From NCBI GenBank assembly GCA_023443985.1, contig JAEZSJ010000062.1, positions 1-22,912 on the forward strand: DNA of 22,912 nucleotides. Reading direction: 5' to 3'. The translations under genes and the position numbers were made by a program. This document shows, in pieces, positions 7,982 to 15,563 of the stretch; positions within the stretch are counted from its first letter, which is position 1; every line of letters begins with the position of its first letter. This stretch comes from Verrucomicrobiota bacterium. Lineage in GTDB: Bacteria; Verrucomicrobiota; Verrucomicrobiia; Opitutales; Opitutaceae. Below the pieces are notes generated by a model that saw only the letters and a list, made by a program, of their open reading frames with translations, made no database searches and was not told the origin of the DNA.

Positions 7982-9430
7982 TCACGAGGCCGCGCGCGCG
8001 GGCCCGGGCGGGAGTTCGTCGAGCAGTTCGTCGAGGCTCTGGCGGCCCAACGAGGTCTCGAAGGCGCGGGCGAGGCGCTCATGGTAGCAGCGCAGGACGG
8101 GGTCGACGGAGTCGAGGCGTTCGCCGGAGGGATCGGCGCCGAGCAGCGCGAAGCTGTCGCGGAACTCGCGCAGGCTGATCCGGCCGAGCGGCCGGGCCGG
8201 CTGGTAATGGTAGTCGACCACGGACTCGTGGGGGCCGGGCGGGACCTGGGTGACGAAGTGCAGGTCCATGAGGCGGTGCAGCGACTCGTTGAGGATCTGG
8301 GTGGGCACGCGCACGGCGGCGGAGAGCTCGGAGGCGGTGAAGGGCGGTTCGCACTGCTTGAACCGGCGGGCGATGAGCACGAGCACGAGCAGCGAGAGGC
8401 TCTCCCGGCTGTGCTGGTTGAGGTCGTACCAAGCAGTGCGGGAGGAGCGAAAATGGACGTTCTGGACCGCGTAGGTGATCTGCCCGCCCAGCAGGACGAT
8501 CATCCAGAAGATATACAGGCCGGCCATGAGGACCGGCAGGATGCTGAGCGAGCCGAAGAGGCTCTGGGAGCGCAGGACGCTCTTGAGGTAGAAGAAGGCG
8601 AGGTAGTTGTTGGCGAAGAGGAGGACGACGACCACCACCGCCCCGACGAGGGAGGGGAGCCAGAGGACGTTGGTGTTCGGGATGAAGCGGTAGAAACAGG
8701 TGAGCAGCGCCACGAGTGTGCCGAAGGCGACGAGCGGGCCGGACCAACGCAGGGCCGCGTGGAGCTCGGCGCCCCAGGGCAGGTTGGCGAACATGGAGGC
8801 CATCGTGGAGGCGGAGAGCAGCGAGAGGGCGGCCAGCGCGAGCACGGCGCCGAGCGTGACCAGCGTCCAGTACATCACGATCCGCAGGAACAACGGCCGG
8901 CCGCGGTGCACGCCCCAGATGGTGTTGAACGACTCCTCGATCGAGATGAAGAGCTGGATCACGATCACCACCAGCATGAGCGCGCCGGCGACACCGAGCG
9001 TGCCGGAGCGGCTGCCCTCGATGAAGTTGTTGAGCAGGTCGACGAGCTTCTGGTTGACGACGACGCGGGTGTCCTCGCCGGCGGCCGCAGCGGACTGCTC
9101 GAGCTGCTCGATCTGTGGCGCGACGAAACGAATGGCCTGGTTGAGCTTCGCGACGATGGCCTCCGTATCCGTGTTTTGGAGGACGGTGCCGGCGACCATC
9201 ACGGCGATGGCGATGAGGGGGCCGATGCCGAGGAGCGAGCTGTAGCTCAACGCGGCGGCGCGGCTGAAGATCTTGATCTCGCCGAGGCCGGTGAGCGTGA
9301 TCGAGACGATCCGCAGCAGCGCGTAGCACTGACCACGGAACGAGCGGTCCCCATCGAGCGCCGCCTGCCAGATCCGATGGCGGTAGAGTGCGCTCCAGTT
9401 GCGCAGGAGGCGCGTGTGCCAGGCGGGCAT
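7982..9430 (-). CDS. YihY/BrkB-family inner membrane protein with C-terminal winged-helix-like extension
   Basis: Polytopic membrane protein (482 aa) of the YihY/virulence factor BrkB family, long misannotated as ribonuclease BN; its molecular role is not settled. Family landmarks: RAAALSYSSLLGIGPLIAI (about 57-75), FISIEESFNTIWGVHRGRPL (161-180), FYRFIPNTNVLWLPSLVGA (246-264), FGSLSILPVLMAGLYIFWM (292-310) and the final helix to about 325. About six membrane segments are predicted by eye. Residues about 335-482 are soluble; FTASELSAAVRVPTQILNES followed by LHRLMDLHFVTQV looks like a winged helix. The gene starts 22 nt after the GYF-domain gene (9453-10211) on the same strand, suggesting an operon. 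A 166-nt gap separates it from the next gene downstream. Confidence 0.88.
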   Translation of the reverse strand: MPAWHTRLLRNWSALYRHRIWQAALDGDRSFRGQCYALLRIVSITLTGLGEIKIFSRAAALSYSSLLGIGPLIAIAVMVAGTVLQNTDTEAIVAKLNQAIRFVAPQIEQLEQSAAAAGEDTRVVVNQKLVDLLNNFIEGSRSGTLGVAGALMLVVIVIQLFISIEESFNTIWGVHRGRPLFLRIVMYWTLVTLGAVLALAALSLLSASTMASMFANLPWGAELHAALRWSGPLVAFGTLVALLTCFYRFIPNTNVLWLPSLVGAVVVVVLLFANNYLAFFYLKSVLRSQSLFGSLSILPVLMAGLYIFWMIVLLGGQITYAVQNVHFRSSRTAWYDLNQHSRESLSLLVLVLIARRFKQCEPPFTASELSAAVRVPTQILNESLHRLMDLHFVTQVPPGPHESVVDYHYQPARPLGRISLREFRDSFALLGADPSGERLDSVDPVLRCYHERLARAFETSLGRQSLDELLDELPPGPARAAS

Positions 9431-9452
9431 GGCGGGCGGAGCGCGGGCGCGC

Positions 9453-10211
9453 TCAGACGAAGACGCGGAAGTAGGCGAGCGCCGCCATGCCGCCGAGGCC
9501 GAGGAGGGCGGCAGGGATCAGCGGGGTCCAGGAGACGGCGAGCGTCATGAAATACATGCCGATCGTGCCGGCGCCGACCGCGAGCATCAGCTGGTACTCG
9601 CCGGTGAGGAAGAACATGAAGCAGAGCAGACCGACCGCGAAGAGGGCGCGGAAACGCACGACCGGATAGAACGTCGTGGCGCCGAGCAGCAGCACGATGA
9701 CGAAGAACACGTCTGCGAGGCCGAGGAGGATGAAGGGGTTGGTGAGGATCTCGCCGAAGTCGAACGAGTAGAGGGCGGTGAGGTTCTCGCCCTCGAAGAA
9801 CATGGCGAACATGCTCACCAGCAGCGTGAGGATCAGCAGGTGGCGGCTCACGCCGGCCACGCGCTCGGCGGTGATCTTCGGATCGATGCGGCCGTGGCTG
9901 TCGGGCGTGCGGCCCTCGGCCGCCGCGAGCATGTCCTCGACGCGGATGGGGGCGTCGCCGATCTGCTCGACGTTGAGGCTTTCGATGTCGTCCTTCGGGC
10001 GGACCTTCAGCTTGCGCTTCTCGGGGAAGAGGAACGCCATGAGGCTCTCGTTGGTGCTGATCGGCACCCACTGTTCGAGCGCGGCGTCGTAGTAGAGGGT
10101 CGAGCCATCGACCTGCTGGGCTTCCACCAGGGAGGAAAGCTGATCCTGGGTGAAGGGCCCGCGCGCATCGGTGTCGTTCTCACCGCGGATATAGAATTCC
10201 TGCGTAGACAT
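9453..10211 (-). CDS. GYF-domain (DUF4339-type) membrane protein
   Basis: 252-aa protein. Residues about 5-55 form a GYF_2/DUF4339-like domain: FYIRGENDTDARGPFTQDQL, then the G-S-T-L-Y-Y and W-V-P-I positions typical of this short domain. A charged linker (60-118) follows, then about five transmembrane helices (about 123-139, 160-180, 187-204, 206-227, 229-248). GYF-type domains of bacteria usually sit on membrane proteins and are thought to bind proline-rich or other short segments; the ligand here is unknown. The gene directly precedes the YihY/BrkB gene (22-nt gap), so the two may act at the same membrane site. No specific function is assigned. Confidence 0.75.
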   Translation of the reverse strand: MSTQEFYIRGENDTDARGPFTQDQLSSLVEAQQVDGSTLYYDAALEQWVPISTNESLMAFLFPEKRKLKVRPKDDIESLNVEQIGDAPIRVEDMLAAAEGRTPDSHGRIDPKITAERVAGVSRHLLILTLLVSMFAMFFEGENLTALYSFDFGEILTNPFILLGLADVFFVIVLLLGATTFYPVVRFRALFAVGLLCFMFFLTGEYQLMLAVGAGTIGMYFMTLAVSWTPLIPAALLGLGGMAALAYFRVFV

Positions 10212-10265
10212 CCTAGTGGGCGCGGAATGTGTCCGCCGGGACAGGGGCCAGCAAGAGCAAATCGG

Positions 10266-10292
10266 GCGCGGCGGCCCCCCGCGGAGCCGCGC
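10266..10292 (-). terminator. GC hairpin downstream of argS
   Basis: Seven-base-pair stem (10266-10272 with 10286-10292) around a 13-nt GC-rich loop, 22 nt beyond the argS stop and before the GYF gene. No T-tract follows on the minus strand, so termination is only possible. Confidence 0.3.
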
Positions 10293-10313
10293 GACGCAAT
10301 GCTCACGAGCCGT

Positions 10314-12077
10314 TTACATCCGCTGCAGGGTCCGGAGGCCGAGCAGGTGCAGCCCGGTCTCGAGCCAGACCAGGGTGCGGGCGCAGAGCATCAGCCGGCG
10401 GGCGCGCACGCCGGGATCGTCGACGACGACCATGTCGGCGTTGTAGAAAGTGCTGAAGACGCCGGCCAGCTCGTAGAGATAGGTGCAGAGAAAATGGGGA
10501 CGCAGCGCCCCCGTGGCCTGCTGGAGCGCGGCGGGGAGGGCGACGAGCTTGCGCGCGAGGGCGAGTTCGGTGGGCGTCTCGAACACCGTGGCGGCGGGGA
10601 GCGGCGCGGCGGGGTCGAGGCCGGCCTTGCGGAAGATGCTGTACTGGCGGGCGACGGCGTAGAGCAGGTAGGGCGCGGTGTTGCCCTCGAGGCTGATCAT
10701 CTTGTCCCACGAGAACAGGTAGTCGGAGGAGCGGTTCTGCGAGAGGTCGGCGTATTGCACGGCGCCGACCCCGACGACTTCGGCGATCCGCCGGCGTTCG
10801 TCCTCGGGGAGCTCGGCGCTCTTCTCCGAGACGAGCTGGTACGTGCGCTCGCGGGCCTCCTCGAGCAGGTCCTTCAGTTTGATGTTCTCGCCGCTCTTGG
10901 TCTTTAAGGGGCGGCCGTCCTCGCCGAGGACGGTGCCGAAGTCGACGTGCTCGAGTCGCGGGAGCGGGCGGTTGGTCTTCTCGAACCACTTCTTGGCGGT
11001 GAGGAAGAGCTGTTCGAAGTGGTCGGACTGGCGCTTGTCGACGACGTAGAACGCGCCGGTGGCGCCGATCTGTTCGGTGCGGTAGAGGATGGTGGCGAGA
11101 TCGGTGGAGGCGTAGTTGGAGGCGCCGTCGGACTTGCGCACGAGGAACGGCTGGGGCCGCTCGGCGTGGCGGGAGAACCGCGGATGCTCGTCGTGGAAGA
11201 CGACCAGGGCGCCGTCGCTGTCCTCGGCCAGGCCGCAGCCGGTGAGCTCGCGGTAGACCTGGTCGACCTTGTCGTTGTAGAAGCTCTCGCCGAGGGTGAG
11301 GTCGAACTTGATGCCGAGCTGGTCGTAGAGCGTCTGGAAGGCGGAGAGGCTGGCGGCGCCGATCTGTTGCCAGATCTCGCGGTTCTCGGGGTCGCCGGCC
11401 TGGAGCTTCACGAGCTCCTGGCGCGCTTCGTTCATCACGGCCTCGTCGGCCTCGGAGGCGGAGTGGCCGACCTTGTAGAGCCGCTCGAACTCGGCGAGCG
11501 GATCGGCCGCGAGCGCCGCCTGGTCGAGCTGGCGCTTGTAGGCCCAGATGATCTTGCCGAACTGCGTGCCCCAGTCGCCGATGTGGTTGTCGCGAACGAC
11601 CTTCGCGCCGCTGAACGCGAGCAGGCGGCAGAGCGCCTCGCCGATCACGGCGGAACGCAGGTGCCCGACGTGCATCTGCTTGGCGGTGTTCGGCGCGCTG
11701 TAGTCGACGACCCACGTCTGCCCCGTGTAGGCGCCGGCGGCGGCGGCGCGAAGATGCGCCTCGGAATCGTACTCCCCGAGCCAGCGCTGCAGCGCGGCCG
11801 GCGTGAGCCGGAAATTGATGAACCCCGGACCGGCCACCTCGATGGCAAACGTGTCGGCGGGCAACGCGAGCAGGCCCACGAGCTGCGTGGCGAGCGCGCG
11901 CGGGTTCTGTTTCTGGCGCTTGGCGTACGCGAGCACGCCGTTGGCCTGGAAGTCGCCATGCGCCGGATCCGCCGGGCGCACGTCGGGCGCGAAGAGGGCG
12001 GTGTCGAAACCGGCCTGGGCGGCGGCGGCTTTCACGGCGTTCTCGATCTCGGCGGCGACGTTGAAGGGCAGGGCCAT
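10314..12077 (-). CDS. argS: Arginyl-tRNA synthetase
   Basis: Class I aminoacyl-tRNA synthetase charging tRNA-Arg (587 aa from the ATG at 12077; an in-frame TTG at 12089 is a less likely start). Domains in order: N-terminal Add-1 domain (about 1-90, with GDFQANGVLAYAKRQ and GPGFINFRL), catalytic Rossmann fold with the HIGH-class motif as HVGH (136-139, context APNTAKQMHVGHLRSAVIGE), the YASTDLATILYR region, the degenerate KMSKS loop zone (DKMISLEGNTAPYLLYA) as is common in ArgRS, and the C-terminal DALR anticodon-binding helical domain ending in LRTLQRM. Length and motifs match the family. It stands alone, divergent from the thymidine-phosphorylase-like gene. Confidence 0.97.
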   Translation of the reverse strand: MALPFNVAAEIENAVKAAAAQAGFDTALFAPDVRPADPAHGDFQANGVLAYAKRQKQNPRALATQLVGLLALPADTFAIEVAGPGFINFRLTPAALQRWLGEYDSEAHLRAAAAGAYTGQTWVVDYSAPNTAKQMHVGHLRSAVIGEALCRLLAFSGAKVVRDNHIGDWGTQFGKIIWAYKRQLDQAALAADPLAEFERLYKVGHSASEADEAVMNEARQELVKLQAGDPENREIWQQIGAASLSAFQTLYDQLGIKFDLTLGESFYNDKVDQVYRELTGCGLAEDSDGALVVFHDEHPRFSRHAERPQPFLVRKSDGASNYASTDLATILYRTEQIGATGAFYVVDKRQSDHFEQLFLTAKKWFEKTNRPLPRLEHVDFGTVLGEDGRPLKTKSGENIKLKDLLEEARERTYQLVSEKSAELPEDERRRIAEVVGVGAVQYADLSQNRSSDYLFSWDKMISLEGNTAPYLLYAVARQYSIFRKAGLDPAAPLPAATVFETPTELALARKLVALPAALQQATGALRPHFLCTYLYELAGVFSTFYNADMVVVDDPGVRARRLMLCARTLVWLETGLHLLGLRTLQRM

Positions 12078-12326
12078 TCGGCGAATCAACGGATCGCCTC
12101 CGGCCCGAGCAAGATCACTTTTCGGAGCGCCATCCCCGGTGGACGCACCCGAGCGGTTCGTGGTCCGCCCGGCAGGTGGCGCACGGTCATGCTCCTGCGC
12201 TAGGCCGGGGCGGTTTTCCGAGAGCGGTCGGCCTCGGGAAGATTACACTCGACAGTCACCTTGCAATCTGCTTACTGGCAACGGCTTGGACCGAAAGGCT
12301 CCGCGCCAGTCAACTTCGCCTACATC
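12078..12326. other. Divergent intergenic region argS / deoA-like gene
   Basis: 249 nt between two divergently transcribed starts. It must hold promoters for both genes, but I see no convincing -35/-10 pair. The frame of the deoA-like gene stays open upstream to a TTG at 12261, so part of this stretch could be coding if that start is used. Confidence 0.5.
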
Positions 12327-13682
12327 GTGAATTCCATCATCAAAAAACGGACTCTTCCACCGCGTCGTTACGTCAAACCCTCCTTTACGTATCTCATTGA
12401 GAAGAAGCGTGATGGCGGCGAGTTCACTCAGGAGGAAATTCGTTTCATCATCGACTCGGTCTTGGACGGCGAGATGCCGGACTACCAGTTGGCCGCGCTC
12501 GTGATGGCGATCTACTTCCAGAGCATGTCGGCCCAGGAGACTGCCATCCTGACCGAAGAAATGATGCTCGTCGGCGAGACCGTCGACCTGTCGCAGATCG
12601 CGAAACCGAAGATCGACAAGTACTCGACCGGTGGCGTGGGCGACAAGACCGCCCTGGTGCTGGTCCCGCTCGCGATGGCCAGCGGCGTGGTGGTCCCGAT
12701 GATGAGCGGCGTCGAGCCGGAGTACGAAATCTCGGCCATCGACAAACTTTCTTCCGTGCCCGGTTTCAAGGCGCAGCTCGATGTGCAGCACTTCGTCGAC
12801 CAGTTGAGCCGCGTCGGCGGCGCGATCGTCGCGCAGAGCAAGGATCTGGCGCCGGTGGATGAGATCCTGCACAACATGCGCAAGCAGACCGGCACGATCC
12901 CGAGCCTGCCGCTGATCACCGGCTCCGTGCTTTCCAAGAAGCTCGCCGAAGGCGCCGAAGGCCTCGTGATCGATGTGAAGTGGGGCAACGGATCCTTCAT
13001 CAAGGACCTCGAGCAGGCCAAGCAGCTCGCGCGCTCGATGACGCGCGTGGGGCGCTCGATGAAACGCCGCTGCGTCGCGCTCGTGACCGACATGAACCAG
13101 CCGCTCGGCGACACGGTCGGCACCTCGCTCGAACTCAAGGAGGCGATCCAGCTGCTCAAGGGCGAAGGCCCCGAGGACATGAAGGAGCTGGTGCTCAAGC
13201 TCGGCATGGAGATCGTCCGCCTCGCGGGCGTCGCCGGCTCGACCCTCTCGGCCAAGCAGACCGTGCAGCGGCACCTCACCGACGGTTCGGCCCTCGAGAA
13301 GTTCAAGGAGCTCATCCGTGCGCAGGGCGGCGACGCCTCGTTCGTCGACAGCCCGGAGAAGTTCCCGCAGGCGAAACACATCCGGAAGCTCCCGGCGCCG
13401 AAGCGCGGCTATGTCCACACGATCAATGCCGCGCTGATCGCGAAGGGTGTGCACATCCTCGGCGCCGGCCGCACCAATCCCGGCGACAAGATCGACCACT
13501 CGGTCGGCGTGTCGGAGATCAAGAAAGTGGGTACGCAGGTCAAGCAGGGCGAGCCGCTGATGATGATCCACTACAACGACGAGGCGAAGCTCGAGGCCGC
13601 GCTTGAGCACTTCAAGAACGCCTACCGCCTCGCCCCGAAGCGCCCGACCCCGCCGCCGCTCGTCGTCGAGCGCGTCGCCTGA
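12327..13682 (+). CDS. Thymidine/pyrimidine-nucleoside phosphorylase family protein with altered active-site loop
   Basis: Homologue of DeoA/Pdp, which split pyrimidine nucleosides with phosphate. Start taken as GTG 12327 (451 aa; family 430-440); TTG 12261 is an alternative. Collinear with the family throughout: EKKRDGGEFTQEEIRFII, IPDYQ-like PDYQLAALVMAIYFQSMS, the base-binding R185, S200 and K204 (in MRKQTGT...LPLITGSVLSKK), DMNQPLGDTVG, LGAGRTNPGDKID and a DeoA-like tail. Two active-site positions are odd. The phosphate-binding KHSTGGVGD is KYSTGGVGD (Tyr99), and the nearly invariant SGRGLGHTGGT loop reads SGVEPEYEISA (127-137; 12711-12737 for the changed part), same length, so the second phosphate-contacting Thr is Ala. 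Substrate or activity may differ from true thymidine phosphorylase. A strong terminator follows. Confidence 0.85.
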   Translation: MNSIIKKRTLPPRRYVKPSFTYLIEKKRDGGEFTQEEIRFIIDSVLDGEMPDYQLAALVMAIYFQSMSAQETAILTEEMMLVGETVDLSQIAKPKIDKYSTGGVGDKTALVLVPLAMASGVVVPMMSGVEPEYEISAIDKLSSVPGFKAQLDVQHFVDQLSRVGGAIVAQSKDLAPVDEILHNMRKQTGTIPSLPLITGSVLSKKLAEGAEGLVIDVKWGNGSFIKDLEQAKQLARSMTRVGRSMKRRCVALVTDMNQPLGDTVGTSLELKEAIQLLKGEGPEDMKELVLKLGMEIVRLAGVAGSTLSAKQTVQRHLTDGSALEKFKELIRAQGGDASFVDSPEKFPQAKHIRKLPAPKRGYVHTINAALIAKGVHILGAGRTNPGDKIDHSVGVSEIKKVGTQVKQGEPLMMIHYNDEAKLEAALEHFKNAYRLAPKRPTPPPLVVERVA

Positions 13683-13711
13683 GCGGGCGCGCCGCGAGTC
13701 CGTTTTTCTCC

Positions 13712-13744
13712 GAGCCGGGCGGGTCCACCGTCCGGCTCTTTTTT
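13712..13744 (+). terminator. Rho-independent terminator of the deoA-like gene
   Basis: An 11-bp stem (13712-13722 with 13728-13738, one G-U pair) with a 5-nt loop is followed by six T residues (13739-13744). It lies 29 nt after the stop codon at 13682 and before the GNAT gene, which therefore needs its own promoter or read-through. Confidence 0.93.
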
Positions 13745-13768
13745 CGCCCACGCACCCCGCCTCCGCCG

Positions 13769-14341
13769 ATGCTCTCGATCCGCCACGCCACCCCGGGGGA
13801 CCGGCAGGCCGTCCACGAGTGGCTCTGCTTGTCCGACACCACCAGCCTGCACATGGGGCCTCCGGACTTCCCGGAGGCGCCCGTGCCGACGCGCGAGGAG
13901 TTCGAGCGGGATTTCGCGGACTTCTATTTCCTGCCCGCAGGGCGTCACCAGGGTGCGGTGATGCTCATCGAGGACGACGGCGAGCCGCTCGGCTGCCTGT
14001 GCTACGCCTGCTTCCACCTGCGGCCGCGGGCGGCCGAGCTCGACATCTGGCTGCGGGAGCGGCGCCTCTGCGGCCGGGGCCACGGGCCCGCGGCGCTCCG
14101 GCTCCTGGTCGAGCACCTGCGGCGCGCGCTGTCCATATCCAGTTTTCTGATCCGGCCGTCGGCGCGGAACACGCGCGCGATCCGCGCCTACGAGAAGGCG
14201 GGGTTCGTGCTCCGCGCGGAGACGATTCCGGTGTTGCGCTCCTTCCTGCGGGAGGAGTTCTGGGACGACTTCGGCGGCGGCGACTACGGGCCGGAGGGCA
14301 CCGCGGTGCTGACGCTGGAAGACGCCCCGCGGCCCCAGTAG
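13769..14341 (+). CDS. GNAT-family N-acetyltransferase
   Basis: 190-aa acetyl-CoA-dependent acyltransferase of the GNAT fold. It opens with LSIRHATPGDRQAVHEWL (beta-1/alpha-1). Motif A is around RRLCGRGHGPAALRLLVEHL, with R-x-x-G-x-G-type pyrophosphate-binding residues (R-G-H-G-P). The motif B end is RNTRAIRAYEKAGFVLRAET, which is typical of the RimJ/RimL and aminoglycoside 6'-acetyltransferase branches. The acceptor cannot be read from sequence, and resistance should not be assumed. It starts 24 nt after the terminator of the previous gene and converges on the OYE-type gene with a 44-nt gap. Confidence 0.85.
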   Translation: MLSIRHATPGDRQAVHEWLCLSDTTSLHMGPPDFPEAPVPTREEFERDFADFYFLPAGRHQGAVMLIEDDGEPLGCLCYACFHLRPRAAELDIWLRERRLCGRGHGPAALRLLVEHLRRALSISSFLIRPSARNTRAIRAYEKAGFVLRAETIPVLRSFLREEFWDDFGGGDYGPEGTAVLTLEDAPRPQ

Positions 14342-14361
14342 TCCGGGGCGAGAAGGCGCGT

Positions 14362-14384
14362 GGCGGCCGTGGCGTGGCGCCGCC
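14362..14384. terminator. Short GC hairpin between convergent genes
   Basis: Six-base-pair stem (14362-14367 with 14379-14384) in the 44-nt gap between the GNAT gene and the OYE-type gene. No T-tract is present; a bidirectional 3'-end role is only possible. Confidence 0.2.
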
Positions 14385-14385
14385 C

Positions 14386-15462
14386 TCAGGCCATCGCCGG
14401 ATAGTCGGTGTAGCCGTGCGGCCCGGGGCTGTAGAGCGTCCCTGAGTCCGGTTCGACCAGCGGAGCCCCGGCGCGCACTCGCTGTGGCAGATCGGGATTG
14501 CTGACGAAGTGGTGGCCGAAAACGACCCCCGCCGCGGTGCCGGCGGCGACGGTCGCCTCGGCTTCGGCCGGAGTGTAGCCCATGCCGCAGAGCAGCGCGC
14601 CCCGGAAGGCCGCGCGCGCGGGTGTGACCACATCGCCTGTCTGTTGGCCGAAGAAGTCGCCGCGCATGAGGTCGAGGAACGCGATACCGCGGCGGTCGAG
14701 CTCCTGCGCCACATGGGTCGTGAGGGCGACCGGATCGCTGTCTTTCATGTCGTTGTAGCTGTTCAGCGGCGAAATGCGCACGCCCACGCGGTCGGCACCC
14801 CACACGGAGATGACCGCGTCGACGACTTCGAGCAGCAGCCGCGCGCGGTTTTCGATCGGGCCGCCGTAGGGCCCGGTGCGCCGGTTGCTGCCATCGCGCA
14901 GGAACTCGTCGAGCAGGTAGCCGTTGGCGCCATGCACCTCGACCGCATCGAAGCCGGCGGCGAGGGCGTTCTCCGCGGCGTGGCGGAACCCGGCGACGAT
15001 GCCGGGCAACTCCTCGTCGCGCAGCTCGCGCGGCACTTCGTACGGCTTCTTGCCCTGGGGTGTGTGCGTCTCGTCGTTGGTGATGCGAAGCGGGCTCGGC
15101 GCCACCGGCTGCGCGCCGTTGTTGAGCAACGAGTGGCACGCGCGCCCGCCGTGCCAGAGCTGGAGGGCGATCTTGCCGTCGCGGGCATGCACGGCCGCGG
15201 TGATCGCCTTCCACGCCTCGACCTGAGCGGCCGAATAGATGCCCGGCTCGCGCCCGCCGAATGCGGAGTTGCCGGCGATGGCCATCGTCGCCTCCGCGAT
15301 GATGAGCCCGGCGCCCGCCCGTTGGGAGTAGTATTCCCGCATGAGCGTGGTCGGGACGTGCTCGGCATCGGCGCGGCAGCGCGTCAGCGGAGCCATGACG
15401 ATGCGGTTGCCGAGGGGGATGGCGCCGAGTTGGACGGGAGTGAAGAGGGCGGCGTGGTGCAT
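14386..15462 (-). CDS. Old Yellow Enzyme-family NADH:flavin oxidoreductase (ene-reductase)
   Basis: FMN-dependent TIM-barrel reductase (358 aa) that in this family reduces activated C=C bonds or nitro/nitrate-ester compounds with NAD(P)H. The start is the ATG at 15462; the frame is open beyond it but only as a shadow of the next gene. Motifs: LFTPVQLGAIPLGNRIVMAP then LTRCRA at the N-terminus, IALQLWHGGRACH (FMN/Arg side), the substrate-binding pair in VEVHGANGYLLDEFLRDGSN (His and Asn of HGAN), RTGPYGGPIENRARLLLEVV, GVRISPLN, and the phosphate-binding C-terminal region ending DYPAMA. Closest in style to the NemA/XenA-type alkene reductases. It lies 101 nt downstream of the ETF-QO-like gene on the same strand and could share its transcript. 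Confidence 0.93.
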   Translation of the reverse strand: MHHAALFTPVQLGAIPLGNRIVMAPLTRCRADAEHVPTTLMREYYSQRAGAGLIIAEATMAIAGNSAFGGREPGIYSAAQVEAWKAITAAVHARDGKIALQLWHGGRACHSLLNNGAQPVAPSPLRITNDETHTPQGKKPYEVPRELRDEELPGIVAGFRHAAENALAAGFDAVEVHGANGYLLDEFLRDGSNRRTGPYGGPIENRARLLLEVVDAVISVWGADRVGVRISPLNSYNDMKDSDPVALTTHVAQELDRRGIAFLDLMRGDFFGQQTGDVVTPARAAFRGALLCGMGYTPAEAEATVAAGTAAGVVFGHHFVSNPDLPQRVRAGAPLVEPDSGTLYSPGPHGYTDYPAMA

Positions 15463-15563
15463 AACTGGATGAAGGTGCGCGAACCAAGGGGGGATTCCCC
15501 GGAACGCAAACGCCGCCTCGGCCCACGGCGGACACGGGCCAACTCCCGGCCGCCCGTCGCGAC

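Noticed and set aside
6037..9550. Long plus-strand frames opposite the PpiD-like and YihY genes
   Set aside because: Composition is Gly/Glu/Asp-rich with no motif, and the minus-strand proteins are clearly real.
12711..12737. Frameshift pair as the cause of the odd loop in the thymidine-phosphorylase homologue
   Set aside because: Neither of the other two frames over this stretch restores RGLGHTGGT, and flanking residues stay in register without gaps.
13769..14341. Aminoglycoside 6'-acetyltransferase resistance gene
   Set aside because: The GNAT fold and the RNTRAIRAYEKAGF end are shared with many acetyltransferases; nothing specific to aminoglycoside substrates can be read.
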